NCBI RefSeq assembly: GCF_014646255.1
Contig: NZ_BMNC01000006.1
Location: 124,001-188,000, forward strand
DNA from: Lentzea pudingi
GTDB taxonomy: Bacteria; Actinomycetota; Actinomycetes; Mycobacteriales; Pseudonocardiaceae
Reading direction: 5' to 3'
DNA length: 64,000 nt
Below, one piece after another: positions 47,896 to 56,723 of this stretch. The stretch's first letter is position 1. Each line of letters opens with the position of its first letter. The translations under genes were made by a program, and so were the position numbers. The notes beneath the pieces are model-generated. The model worked only from the letters and a program-made list of their open reading frames with translations. It had not been told where the DNA came from and ran no database searches.

Positions 47896-49245
47896 TCACT
47901 CGCCCCTGATCACCCGGCGCAGGCGCGGCAACCGTTCTGCCACAGCGCGTTCGTTGCCACGGCCGGTCGGCTCGTAGTAGTCGCGGCCCACCAGGTCGTC
48001 CGGCGCGTACTGCTGCGTCAGCACGCCCTCGGGCACGTCGTGCGGGTAGCGGTAGCCCTGCGCGTTGCCCAGCTTCGCGGCGCCCGCGTAGTGACCGTCG
48101 CGCAGATGTGCGGGCACGGAACCGATGGCGCCCTTGCGCACGTCCTCGATCGCGCCGTAGATCGCGGTCGTCACGGCGTTCGACTTCGGTGCGGTGGCCA
48201 GGTGGATCGTGGCCTGCGCGAGGTTCAGCGTGCACTCGGGCAGCCCGATGAGCTGCACGGCCTGTGCGGCCGCCACGCACGTCTGCAGCGCCGTCGGGTC
48301 GGCCATGCCGACGTCCTCGCTGGCGTGGATCACCAGCCGCCGCGCAATGAAGCGCGGGTCCTCGCCCGCCTCGATCATCCGCGCGAGGTAGTGCAGGGCC
48401 GCGTCGACGTCCGAGCCGCGGATCGACTTGATGAACGCCGACGTCACGTCGTAGTGCTGGTCACCGTCGCGGTCGTAGCGCACCGCCGCCTTGTCCACCG
48501 TGGACTCCAGCAGCGCCAGCGTGATCACGCCCTCGTTCGACGCCACCGCCGAGTCCGCGGCGGCCTCCAGCGCCGTCAGCGACCGGCGCGCGTCACCCCC
48601 CGCCAGGCGGATCAGGTGGTCCTCCGCCTCGGGCTCCAGCACCACGGACCCGCCCAGGCCGCGCTCGTCGGACACCGCGCGCTGGATGACCGACCGCACG
48701 CCGTCGTCGCTCAACGACTTGAGCTGCAACACGAGAGAACGCGACAACAACGGCGACACGACCGAGAAGAACGGGTTCTCCGTGGTGGCCGCGACGAGCA
48801 GCACGATCCTGTCCTCGACCGCGCCGAGCAGGGCGTCCTGCTGCGTTTTGGAGAACCGGTGCACCTCGTCGATGAACAGCACCGTCGACTCGCCGGAGCG
48901 CACCAGGCGGCGCCGGGCCTCGTCGATGACGGCCCGCACCTCCTTGACGCCCGCCGACAACGCGGACAGGGCGACGAACCGGCGCCCGGTCGCCTTCGAG
49001 ACCAGCGTCGCGAGGGTCGTCTTGCCGGTGCCGGGAGGGCCGTAGAGCATCACGGACGCCGGCGTCGCGCCCTCCACCAGGCGGCGCAGCGGGGCACCGG
49101 GCCCGAGCAGGTGGTCCTGGCCGACGACCTCGGCGAGCGTGGCCGGGCGCATCCGCACGGCCAGCGGGGCGTTGGCCGCGATGCGCTCGGCCTTCTCCTC
49201 GTCGGTCGCGCCGAAGAGGCCCTCGTCGAACAGACCTTCGCTCAT
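47896..49245 (-). CDS. rarA: Replication-associated recombination protein A
   Basis: 449 aa AAA+ clamp-loader-like ATPase that works at stalled forks. Walker A GPPGTGKTTLA near residue 70, Walker B FIDEVHRF, sensor 1 TTENPFF, sensor 2 GGDARRSLTALE, and the tetramerisation domain (MIEAGEDPRFIARRLVIHASEDVG). ATG 49245. In the window it is a single-gene unit. Confidence 0.95.
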   Translation of the reverse strand: MSEGLFDEGLFGATDEEKAERIAANAPLAVRMRPATLAEVVGQDHLLGPGAPLRRLVEGATPASVMLYGPPGTGKTTLATLVSKATGRRFVALSALSAGVKEVRAVIDEARRRLVRSGESTVLFIDEVHRFSKTQQDALLGAVEDRIVLLVAATTENPFFSVVSPLLSRSLVLQLKSLSDDGVRSVIQRAVSDERGLGGSVVLEPEAEDHLIRLAGGDARRSLTALEAAADSAVASNEGVITLALLESTVDKAAVRYDRDGDQHYDVTSAFIKSIRGSDVDAALHYLARMIEAGEDPRFIARRLVIHASEDVGMADPTALQTCVAAAQAVQLIGLPECTLNLAQATIHLATAPKSNAVTTAIYGAIEDVRKGAIGSVPAHLRDGHYAGAAKLGNAQGYRYPHDVPEGVLTQQYAPDDLVGRDYYEPTGRGNERAVAERLPRLRRVIRGE

Positions 49246-49282
49246 GCGTTCGAGCCTAGGTCATGTGCGAGGATCGCGTTCC

Positions 49283-49861
49283 GTGCCCATCCCTCGTGCC
49301 GTGCTGCTCGCCGGACCCTCCGGCTCAGGCAAGTCGACACTCGCCGCCCACCTCGGCTGGCCGGTCCTGCGCCTCGACGACTTCTACCGCGACGGCGACG
49401 ACCCGTTGCTACCGCGCGACGAGCACGGCCGGGCCGACTGGGACGACGTCCGCTCATGGAACGCCGACAAGGCGCTGCGGGCCGTGATCGAGCTGTCGGA
49501 CACCGGCAGGGTCCAGGCGCCGGTCTACTCCATCAGCGAGGACCGCGCGGTCGGCACCCAGACGATCGAGCTCGGCGGCGCGCCCGCGTTCATCGCGGAG
49601 GGCCTGTTCGCGGACCTGCTCGTCCAGGGCGCCAGGGAGGCCGGGGTGCTGCGGGACGCGATCGTGCTCGCGCCCAGTCCGCCCGTCACGTTCGTGCGCC
49701 GGTTCGCCCGTGACGTCGCCGAGGCCCGCAAGCCGGTGCCGACGCTGGTCAGGCGCGGGTTGCGGCTCATGCGGGAGCAGCCGCAGGTAGTCAGGCGGTG
49801 CGTCAGCGCGGGCATGCGGCGCACGACACCGTCCCAGGCTCGGACCGAGCTCGTTTCGTGA
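49283..49861 (+). CDS. P-loop kinase related to uridine kinase
   Basis: 192 aa. P-loop GPSGSGKST near residue 10, substrate region LRLDDFYRDGDDPLLPRDEHGRADWDD and PVYSISEDRAVG as in uridine/pantothenate-kinase-like enzymes, and an Arg-rich lid (RRFARDVAEAR). GTG 49283; the longer frame overlaps rarA. Substrate specificity uncertain. Confidence 0.85.
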   Translation: MPIPRAVLLAGPSGSGKSTLAAHLGWPVLRLDDFYRDGDDPLLPRDEHGRADWDDVRSWNADKALRAVIELSDTGRVQAPVYSISEDRAVGTQTIELGGAPAFIAEGLFADLLVQGAREAGVLRDAIVLAPSPPVTFVRRFARDVAEARKPVPTLVRRGLRLMREQPQVVRRCVSAGMRRTTPSQARTELVS

Positions 49862-49931
49862 TCAGGTTGCCCGGTGGCGGTGGGCCTGTTCTGGCAGGAT
49901 GCCGCTCACACCACGACCGGGGGTAGCCGAG

Positions 49932-50942
49932 ATGTCCGAAACGCCCGGCTGGTCCTCACCGGACCAGCCACAGAACCAGCCGCAGCAGCCGCAGTACGGG
50001 CAGCAGCCGCCCCAGTACGGCCAGCAGCCGGGGTACAACGCCCCGCCGCCGCCCGGAGCGGGCCCCACGATCAAGCCCGGCGTGATCCCGCTGCGCCCGC
50101 TGGCCGTCGGCGAGATCGTCGACGGCGCCATCACGACGATGCGCCGCTACCCGAAGCTGATCATCGGCGCTGCCGCCGTCGTCGCCGCGATCACGCAGAT
50201 CGTCGGCCTGCTGGTGCAGCTGCCGTTCCTCGACGACCTCACCGCGGTCGTGGCGCTCGACCCGAACACGGTCACGCAGGAACAGGCGATGGACCAGCTC
50301 ACCACCGCCATCACCGGCTTCTTCACCGGCACGCTGCTCAGCGTCCTGCTGCTGCTGATCGGCACGGTGTTCCTGTCGGGCTTCATCACCGTCATCGTCG
50401 GCCACGCCGTGCTGGGCAAGCCGGTCACGTTCGCGCAGGCGTGGGACGAGTTCAAGCCCCGGCTGCTGCCGCTGCTCGGCGCGACGCTGCTCTCCGGTCT
50501 CGTGATCACCATCGGCCTGGTCCTCTGCATCGTGCCCGGCATCTGGCTGTGGGTGCTGTTCGCCCTCGTCACGCCCGCGCTGGTGCTGGAGCGCTGCGGC
50601 GTCACGGCCGCGTTCGGCCGCTCGAAGAAGCTCGTGAACGGCGCGTGGTGGCGGACGTTCGGCATCCTGCTGCTCACCGTCGTCATCGGCTGGGTGATCA
50701 GCTGGATCATCAGCCTGCCGTTCGGCCTGCTGGGCGCGGCGACGACCGGTTTCTCCGCCGACCCGTCGGCGGCGCTCAGCGCCGGCTCGCTGATCCTGTC
50801 GACGATCGGCGCGATCATCGCCTCGACGATCACGCTGCCGTTCAGCTCCGCGGTGACCGTGCTGCTCTACGTCGACCGCCGGATGCGTTCCGAGGGCATG
50901 GACATCGAACTCCAGCGGGCCGCAGGGCATGGCGGTATCTGA
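49932..50942 (+). CDS. Multi-pass membrane protein with Pro/Gln-rich N-terminus (MoxR/DUF58 operon)
   Basis: 336 aa. A hydrophilic head rich in PQYGQQP repeats (about residues 8-45) precedes five to six membrane helices, including paired long segments (about 70-100, 120-155, 185-210, 225-245, 260-310). Resembles the glycerophosphoryl diester phosphodiesterase membrane-domain (DUF7544/7847-like) proteins; no catalytic residues. ATG 49932 with a GGGGG run upstream, in preference to 49899. Overlaps the DUF4129 gene by 14 nt and opens the five-gene rightward run. Confidence 0.8.
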   Translation: MSETPGWSSPDQPQNQPQQPQYGQQPPQYGQQPGYNAPPPPGAGPTIKPGVIPLRPLAVGEIVDGAITTMRRYPKLIIGAAAVVAAITQIVGLLVQLPFLDDLTAVVALDPNTVTQEQAMDQLTTAITGFFTGTLLSVLLLLIGTVFLSGFITVIVGHAVLGKPVTFAQAWDEFKPRLLPLLGATLLSGLVITIGLVLCIVPGIWLWVLFALVTPALVLERCGVTAAFGRSKKLVNGAWWRTFGILLLTVVIGWVISWIISLPFGLLGAATTGFSADPSAALSAGSLILSTIGAIIASTITLPFSSAVTVLLYVDRRMRSEGMDIELQRAAGHGGI

Positions 50943-51528
50943 CGTACCGGTAGATCTCGGTCGCGACGAGGCGAGGGAGGCGGCCGTCCGGGAGCTCAGC
51001 GACCCGGCGTACGTCTCCGACGACCCGAACCCGCTCGAACGTGCGATCGACTGGGTGCTGGAACGCCTCGGCGAGCTCTTCGCCGGGGCGGGCGGCATGA
51101 GCGGCCTCACCGCGGTCGTGATCGTCATGGCCGTGGTGGTGCTGATCGTCATCGTCATCCGGCTCCGTGTCGGGCGCACGGGCCGTGCGCTGCGGTCGAG
51201 CGGCACGGTGTTCGGCTCGGCCGTCATGACGGCGGCGGAGCACCGGGCCGCCGCCGAGAAGGCCGCCGCCGCGGGCGACTTCGCCGAGGCCGTGCGTGAA
51301 CGTTTCCGCGCGGTGGTGCGCGAACTGGAGCAACGGGGCGTGCTCGACGCACGGGCCGGCCGCACCGTGGACGAGGTCGCTTTCGAGGCGGGCCAGGCAC
51401 TTCCGGTGCTCGCCGGCGACCTGCGCGGCGCGGCGGTGCAGTTCGACGACGTCTGGTACGGCGGCAGGCCCGCGACGGCGGAGGGGTACCAGGCGCTGGT
51501 CTCCGTGGACGGCAAGGTGCGGGGATGA
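50929..51528 (+). CDS. DUF4129 membrane protein
   Basis: 199 aa. One central membrane helix (about 60-83), an N-terminal segment with VPVDLGRDEAREAA, and the C-terminal DUF4129 domain (HRAAAEKAAAAGDFAEAVRERFRAVVRELEQRGVLDARAGRTVDEV). DUF4129 is often fused to transglutaminases or found with MoxR-DUF58. Overlaps the following gene by 4 nt. Confidence 0.88.
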   Translation: MAVSDVPVDLGRDEAREAAVRELSDPAYVSDDPNPLERAIDWVLERLGELFAGAGGMSGLTAVVIVMAVVVLIVIVIRLRVGRTGRALRSSGTVFGSAVMTAAEHRAAAEKAAAAGDFAEAVRERFRAVVRELEQRGVLDARAGRTVDEVAFEAGQALPVLAGDLRGAAVQFDDVWYGGRPATAEGYQALVSVDGKVRG

Positions 51529-52556
51529 CGGCGGTGTCCCCCGACTCCGGGAGGATCTGGACGGCCGCGCGCGGCCCCGTGCTGATCGGCGTGGTCATCC
51601 TCTTCGCGGCGATCGTGATCACGCTGCTGCGCGGCGGCGGCGAGGGCGGCGCGCTCGACCCCCGCTCGTTCCGGCCGGAGGGCAGCCACGCGGTCGCGGA
51701 CTTGCTGGAGCAGAACGGTGTGCGCGTCGAGCTCACCGACAACGCGTCCTCTATGGACGGTGCGACGCTGTTCGTGACGCAGCCGGACCTGATCGACCCG
51801 GACCGGCTCGCGGACCTGAGCAGCCGGGCCGCGGCGACCGTGTTGCTCGCGCCCGCGACGGGGGTGAGCCGACTGGAGCCCGAGACCCGTGATCCGGGCT
51901 GCTCGCTGGCGGCCAAGGCCGGCCGGGCGACCACGGGCGGGTTCGTCTACGAGGGCGAAGAGCGGTGCTACGACTCGACGCTGGTCCGCACGGGCACGGT
52001 GACGATGATCGGCTACGGCGGGATCTTCACCAATCGCGACATCGACGAGGAGGGCAACGCGGCGCTCGCGTTGTCGTTGCTGGGCCAGCACGAACGGCTC
52101 GTCTGGTACGTGCCGTCGGCGGCGGACCGGTCGCAGCAGAAGTCGCTGACCGACCTGATCCCGGACGGCTGGAAGTTCGGCGCGTTCCAGCTCGGCATCG
52201 CGGCCGTGCTGATCGCGCTGTGGCGGGCCCGCAGGCTCGGCCGGGTGGTGCCCGAACCGCTCCCGGTGGTGGTGCGCGCCGCCGAGACCGTGGAGGGCAG
52301 GGCGCGGCTGTACCGCCGGTCGCACGCCGCCCCGCACGCCGCTTCGGTTCTGCGCCAGGCGACCCGTGATCGGCTGGCGCCGCTGCTGGGGGTGCCGCAG
52401 GGCGACGACCCGTCCGAGGAGATCGCCCGCAGGACCTCGCGTCCCGTCGCTTCGGTGCGGGCGCTGCTTGACGACAGGGAGCCGGTGGACGACCGGGGGT
52501 TGGTCGCGCTGGCCCACGAGCTGGACGTTCTGGAGAACGAGGTGCGCAAGGCATGA
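51525..52556 (+). CDS. DUF4350-domain membrane protein
   Basis: 343 aa. An N-terminal helix (about 18-38), an extracytoplasmic DUF4350 domain (RSFRPEGSHAVADLLEQNGVRVE ... GTVTMIGYGGIFTNRDIDEEGNAALALSLL) with a GATase-like fold, a second helix (about 228-245) and a cytoplasmic tail. ATG 51525 overlaps DUF4129; its TGA overlaps the MoxR ATG by 4 nt, so the proteins are made together. Confidence 0.88.
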   Translation: MTAVSPDSGRIWTAARGPVLIGVVILFAAIVITLLRGGGEGGALDPRSFRPEGSHAVADLLEQNGVRVELTDNASSMDGATLFVTQPDLIDPDRLADLSSRAAATVLLAPATGVSRLEPETRDPGCSLAAKAGRATTGGFVYEGEERCYDSTLVRTGTVTMIGYGGIFTNRDIDEEGNAALALSLLGQHERLVWYVPSAADRSQQKSLTDLIPDGWKFGAFQLGIAAVLIALWRARRLGRVVPEPLPVVVRAAETVEGRARLYRRSHAAPHAASVLRQATRDRLAPLLGVPQGDDPSEEIARRTSRPVASVRALLDDREPVDDRGLVALAHELDVLENEVRKA

Positions 52557-53515
52557 CGGCAGTGGTCACCACCGAGGAAGCCCGTACGGCGCTGGTGGCG
52601 TTGCGCGCGGAGATCGGCAAGGCCGTGGTGGGCAACGACGCCGCCGTGACGTCGCTGATCCTCGCGTTGCTGTGCAAGGGACACGTGCTGCTGGAAGGTG
52701 TTCCGGGCGTCGCGAAGACGTTGCTCGTGCGTGCTCTTGCGCGCGCGTTGGACCTGTCGACGACGCGCGTGCAGTTCACGCCGGACCTGATGCCCGGCGA
52801 CCTGACGGGTTCGCTGGTCTACGACTCGCACAACGCGGCGTTCTCGTTCCGCGAGGGCCCGGTGTTCACGAACCTGCTGCTCGCCGACGAGATCAACCGG
52901 ACGCCGCCGAAGACGCAGTCCGCGTTGCTGGAGGCAATGGAGGAACGGCAGGTCTCCGCCGACGGCAAAACGCGGCCGCTGCCGTCGCCGTTCATCGTCG
53001 TGGCGACGCAGAACCCGGTGGAGTACGAGGGCACCTACCCGTTGCCCGAGGCGCAGCTCGACCGGTTCCTGCTGAAGGTGACGATGCCGATCCCCGCGCG
53101 GGAGCACGAGATCGACGTGCTGACGCGGCACGCGTCCGGCTTCGACCCGCGTGATCTGTCGTCGTTGTCGCCGGTGGCCAGTGCGGCGCACCTGGAGGCG
53201 GGAACGGCGGCCGTGCGTTCGCTGGTCGTCGCTCCCGAGGTCATCGCGTACGTCGTGGACGTGTGCCGTGCGACCCGTCAGTCTCCGGCCGTGCGTCTGG
53301 GCGTTTCTCCCCGTGGCGCGACGGCCCTGCTGGCTGCCGCACGGGCGTGGGCGTGGCTCTCGGGCCGTGACTACGTGACGCCGGACGACGTGAAGGCGCT
53401 CGCACGGCCCGCGTTGCGGCACCGGCTGGAGCTGCGGCCGGAGGCCGAACTCGAGGGCGTGACGGCGGACGGCGTGCTGGACGGCGTGCTCGGCGCTGTT
53501 CAGGTGCCGCGCTGA
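52553..53515 (+). CDS. MoxR-family AAA+ ATPase
   Basis: 320 aa. Walker A in EGVPGVAKTLLVRALA, Walker B LLADEINRTPPKTQSALLEAMEERQVS, sensor 1 TQNPVEYEGTYPLPEAQLDRF and sensor 2 (SPRGATALLAAARA). MoxR ATPases act as chaperone-like machines on VWA/DUF58 partners. It starts in a 4-nt overlap and its stop is 1 nt from the DUF58 start. Counterpart of M. tuberculosis MoxR2 by context. Confidence 0.95.
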   Translation: MTAVVTTEEARTALVALRAEIGKAVVGNDAAVTSLILALLCKGHVLLEGVPGVAKTLLVRALARALDLSTTRVQFTPDLMPGDLTGSLVYDSHNAAFSFREGPVFTNLLLADEINRTPPKTQSALLEAMEERQVSADGKTRPLPSPFIVVATQNPVEYEGTYPLPEAQLDRFLLKVTMPIPAREHEIDVLTRHASGFDPRDLSSLSPVASAAHLEAGTAAVRSLVVAPEVIAYVVDVCRATRQSPAVRLGVSPRGATALLAAARAWAWLSGRDYVTPDDVKALARPALRHRLELRPEAELEGVTADGVLDGVLGAVQVPR

Positions 53516-53516
53516 C

Positions 53517-54806
53517 GTGGCGCTCACGGGCCGCGCGGGGCTGCTCGCGCTCATCGGGGTTCTCGTCGTCGGGCTCCTCTTGCCTTCGTGGCAAGGGATT
53601 CTCGTCTTGCTCGGTGTGTTGGTGGCGTGTGTGGCCGTCGATCTCGTGCTGGCGGCTGGCGTCCGGCGGTTGACGTTCTCGCGCGCGGGGGCGACGTCTG
53701 TGCGCACGGGCGAGCCGTGTGTGGTGCAGCTGACCGTGCACAACCCCGGCCGTCGGCTGCGTGGCGTTCTGCGTGACGCATGGGCGCCTTCTGCCGGTGT
53801 GGTCGTCGACAGAGTCGCGGTCGACGTGCCCGCTGGTGGGTCTCGTGTGCTGTCGTTCGAGCTACGGCCCGTGCGTCGTGGCGATCGCGTCGCGGACCGT
53901 GTGACCGTGCGTTCCCACGGCCCGTTGGGCATCGCGGCGCGGCAAGGCTCACACGTCGTGCCGTGGACGGTGCGCGCGCTGCCGCCGTTCCACAGCCGTC
54001 GTCACCTTCCGCCACTACTGGAGCGCCTGCGTGAACTTGACGGCCGCCGGGCTTCATTGATCCGTGGCGCGGGCACGGAGTTCGACTCGCTACGCGCGTA
54101 CGTGATCGGTGACGACGTGCGCTCGATCGACTGGCGTGCGTCGGCACGGTCGACGGACGTGGTGGTGCGCACGTGGCGCCCGGAACGCGACCGTCAGGTG
54201 ACGATCGTGCTCGACACCGCCCGCACCTCGGCGGGCCGCGTCGACGGCGCGCTGGGCGGCCTGCCACGCCTGGACACGTCGATGGACGCCGCGTTGTTGT
54301 TGTCCGCCTTGGCATCGCAGGCCCGCGACCAGGTCGACTTCCTGGCGTTCAGCCACAAGGTGCGCGCCTCGGTACCGCGCGCCACGCTGCCGGTCCTGGT
54401 GCAGGCCATGGCACCGCTGGAGGCGGAACTGGTCGAGTTCGACGCCCGCGGTGCCGTCGCCGAGGTGCTCCGCCGCGCCGGTCGCCGCTCGCTCGTCGTG
54501 CTGCTGACGTCGCTGGAGCCGTCGATCGAGCACGGCCTGATCCCGTTGCTGCCGACGGTGGCGACACGGCACCACCTGCTGATCGCGTCGGTGTCCGACC
54601 CGGCCGTGCACGCGATGGCGGCCGGACGTGGCGACCTGGAGGCCGTGTACGCCGCTGCTGCCGCGGAACGCACTCTGGCCGAACGCCGCCGCCTCACCGC
54701 GTTGCTCGCACGACACGGTGTCGACGTGGTGGACGCACTGCCCGATGACCTGCCACGCGCTCTCGCGGACCGTTATCTCTCGTTGAAGGCCGCGGGGAAG
54801 CTTTAG
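53517..54806 (+). CDS. DUF58 membrane protein (MoxR partner)
   Basis: 429 aa. Two N-terminal membrane helices (about 8-45), a beta-rich region and the DUF58 core LRAYVIGDDVRSIDWRASARSTDVVVR, followed by a VWA-like domain (VTIVLDTARTSAG...). Starts at GTG 53517. Its stop TAG (54804-54806) belongs to the end of the MITE-like palindrome, so the native C-terminus was altered or cut by that insertion. Confidence 0.92.
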   Translation: MALTGRAGLLALIGVLVVGLLLPSWQGILVLLGVLVACVAVDLVLAAGVRRLTFSRAGATSVRTGEPCVVQLTVHNPGRRLRGVLRDAWAPSAGVVVDRVAVDVPAGGSRVLSFELRPVRRGDRVADRVTVRSHGPLGIAARQGSHVVPWTVRALPPFHSRRHLPPLLERLRELDGRRASLIRGAGTEFDSLRAYVIGDDVRSIDWRASARSTDVVVRTWRPERDRQVTIVLDTARTSAGRVDGALGGLPRLDTSMDAALLLSALASQARDQVDFLAFSHKVRASVPRATLPVLVQAMAPLEAELVEFDARGAVAEVLRRAGRRSLVVLLTSLEPSIEHGLIPLLPTVATRHHLLIASVSDPAVHAMAAGRGDLEAVYAAAAAERTLAERRRLTALLARHGVDVVDALPDDLPRALADRYLSLKAAGKL

Positions 54807-54967
54807 GTCGTGTCCTGTAGGTCTGTTCGATGAGAGTCACGGTCGAGAGACTCGGAGGTGGTGCCGCCGGGGCGCCCTCATACCGGAGGTATTCGGGCGT
54901 TCCGGCGGTGCCGCCTCCGTGGCCCTCGGCCGCGACTACCGCGGACTGACCTGCAGGACACGACCTA
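54804..54967. mobile_element. MITE-like palindromic element supplying stop codons to both flanking genes
   Basis: 20-bp terminal inverted repeats (54804-54823 and 54948-54967) differ at one position; each ends in TAG reading outward. Inside, arms beginning GGAGGTGGTGCCGCC and ending GGCGGTGCCGCCTCC pair almost throughout, so the full 164 bp folds as one long hairpin. The ends resemble those of actinobacterial IS5-type elements (inference). No transposase: a non-autonomous element. It also serves as the only possible terminator for both convergent genes. Confidence 0.82.
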
Positions 54968-55972
54968 GACGGCGACGGGCGCGACGTCCTCACGTTCGCT
55001 CGCGTCCATGTCGCCCGTCTCGCCCTGCCGCGCGGCCCGGCGCCCGATCACGAAGACGTAGAGCAGGAACAACACCTCGGCCACCACACCGATGCCGACG
55101 CGGGCCCACGTCGGCAGCCCGGACGGCGTCACGAAGCCTTCCAGCACACCGGAGACCAGCAGCACCAGGACGAGCCCGAGCGCCACCGCGACGACCGACC
55201 GTCCTTCTGTCGCAAGGGCTTGGGCACGGGTGCGCTTGCCCGGATCGATCACCTGCCAGCCCAGCCGCATGCCGATCCCAGCCGCCACGAACACCGCCGT
55301 GAGCTCCAACAGCCCGTGCGGCGCCAACAGCCCGAGGAACAGCTCTCCGCGCCCCGCGCCGAACATCAGCCCGATGCCGACACCGACGTTCAGGGCATTG
55401 GTGAAGAGCAGGTAGATCGGCGGGATCGCGAACAGCACGCCCAGCAGCAGGCAGGCGGCGGCGATCCAGGCGTTGTTCGTCCACACCTTCGCCGCGAACG
55501 AGCCGGCCGGGTCGCTGGAGTAGTAGGACTCGTAACCGCCGCCGACTCGCGTCATCTCGCGCAGTTCGTCGGGTGCGGCGATCGAGGCCTGCACGTCGGG
55601 GTTGGCCGCGATCCACGCCGCGATGATGCCCGTGACCAGGTAGAACGCGAGCCCGGCCGGCACCCACCACCGCCAGCCCCGGTAGATCGCGGCGGGCAGC
55701 CGGTGGGTGAAGAAGCGCGTGAACGTCCGCCAGGCCGGCGTGTGCGTGCCCGTCAGCACCGACCGCGCCCGTGCGACCAGCGCCGACAGCCGTTCGACGG
55801 TGGCGGGGTCCGGCATCTGGCTGCGCACGACCGACAGGTGCGTCGTCACCTGCTGGTAGAGCGCGATCAGCTCGTCGGCCTCGGCCCCGTCAAGCCGGCC
55901 GGAGCGCTTGACCAGCTGCTCGAGCCGCTGCCACGACGCGCGGTGGCGATCGATGAAGACGTCCAGATCCAC
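54965..55972 (-). CDS. SpoIIM/DUF95 stage II sporulation protein M-like membrane protein
   Basis: 335 aa. A helical cytoplasmic N-terminus (about 1-95), then about six helices with the DUF95 motifs NALNVGVGIGLMFGAGRGELFLGLLAPHGLLEL. In Bacillus SpoIIM belongs to the septal peptidoglycan-remodelling machine; in actinobacteria this gene is always with MoxR-DUF58 and RDD. Its stop (54965-54967) lies within the palindromic element. GTG 55972 is 1 nt from the divergent RDD start; TAGTGT on the minus strand suggests a leaderless mRNA. Confidence 0.88.
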   Translation of the reverse strand: MDLDVFIDRHRASWQRLEQLVKRSGRLDGAEADELIALYQQVTTHLSVVRSQMPDPATVERLSALVARARSVLTGTHTPAWRTFTRFFTHRLPAAIYRGWRWWVPAGLAFYLVTGIIAAWIAANPDVQASIAAPDELREMTRVGGGYESYYSSDPAGSFAAKVWTNNAWIAAACLLLGVLFAIPPIYLLFTNALNVGVGIGLMFGAGRGELFLGLLAPHGLLELTAVFVAAGIGMRLGWQVIDPGKRTRAQALATEGRSVVAVALGLVLVLLVSGVLEGFVTPSGLPTWARVGIGVVAEVLFLLYVFVIGRRAARQGETGDMDASEREDVAPVAV

Positions 55973-55973
55973 G

Positions 55974-56723
55974 ATGAGTCACACTATCCGCGTGGGGGAC
56001 CTAGTCACCGGTGAAGCGGTAGTTCTTGACCTGCGCGTCGCACAGCTGGCCAGCAGGGCGGTCGCGTTCGCGATCGACGTGGCCGTGCAGTTCGGCCTGC
56101 TCGTGCTGATGTTCGTCCTGGCGCCGATCGATCTCGACGACGCGCTGCAGTCCGCGCTGGCACTCTCGTTGCTGATAGTCGTGATGATCGGCTTCCCGAC
56201 GGCGATCGAGACCGCGACGCGGGGCCGTTCGCTGGGCAAGCTCGCCATGGGCCTGCGGGTGGTGCGCGACGACGGCGGCGCGATCCGCTTCCGCCACGCC
56301 CTGGTGCGCTCGCTGGCCGGCTTCGTCGTGGACTTCTGGCTCCTCGGCCTGGGCGGCGCCATCGCCCTGTTCGTCTCGCTGTTCTCGGAGAAGGGCAAGC
56401 GGGTCGGCGACTACCTCGCGGGCACCGTCGTGATCCACACGCGCGTGCCCCGCCAGGAGGTGGAGCTCGCCGTGATGCCGCCGCAGCTCGCGGACTGGGC
56501 CGCCGGGCTCGACCTGTCGCAGCTGCCGGACGAGCTGGCGCTGGCGGTCCGGCAGTACCTGAGCCGGTACCACGAGCTGTCCGAGCAGGCCCGGTGGGAT
56601 CTGGGGACCCGGCTGTCGGACGACGTCGGTGCGGCGATCCGGTCGCCTCGGGTGGAGTACACGCATCCGCACCCGTACCTGTCGGCGGTGCTGGCGGAAC
56701 GGCGGCGGCGCGCGGCGAGCTAG
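55974..56723 (+). CDS. RDD-family membrane protein
   Basis: 249 aa. RDD domain with its Arg-Asp-Asp region in VAQLASRAVAFAIDVAVQF and RGRSLGKLAMGLRVVRDDGG, about three to four helices (residues 32-62, 66-85, 110-140), then a long hydrophilic tail. RDD proteins are proposed transporters. ATG 55974; a GTG at 55992 would also give a plausible start and more spacing from the divergent spoIIM. Part of the Rv3695-like module. Confidence 0.85.
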   Translation: MSHTIRVGDLVTGEAVVLDLRVAQLASRAVAFAIDVAVQFGLLVLMFVLAPIDLDDALQSALALSLLIVVMIGFPTAIETATRGRSLGKLAMGLRVVRDDGGAIRFRHALVRSLAGFVVDFWLLGLGGAIALFVSLFSEKGKRVGDYLAGTVVIHTRVPRQEVELAVMPPQLADWAAGLDLSQLPDELALAVRQYLSRYHELSEQARWDLGTRLSDDVGAAIRSPRVEYTHPHPYLSAVLAERRRRAAS

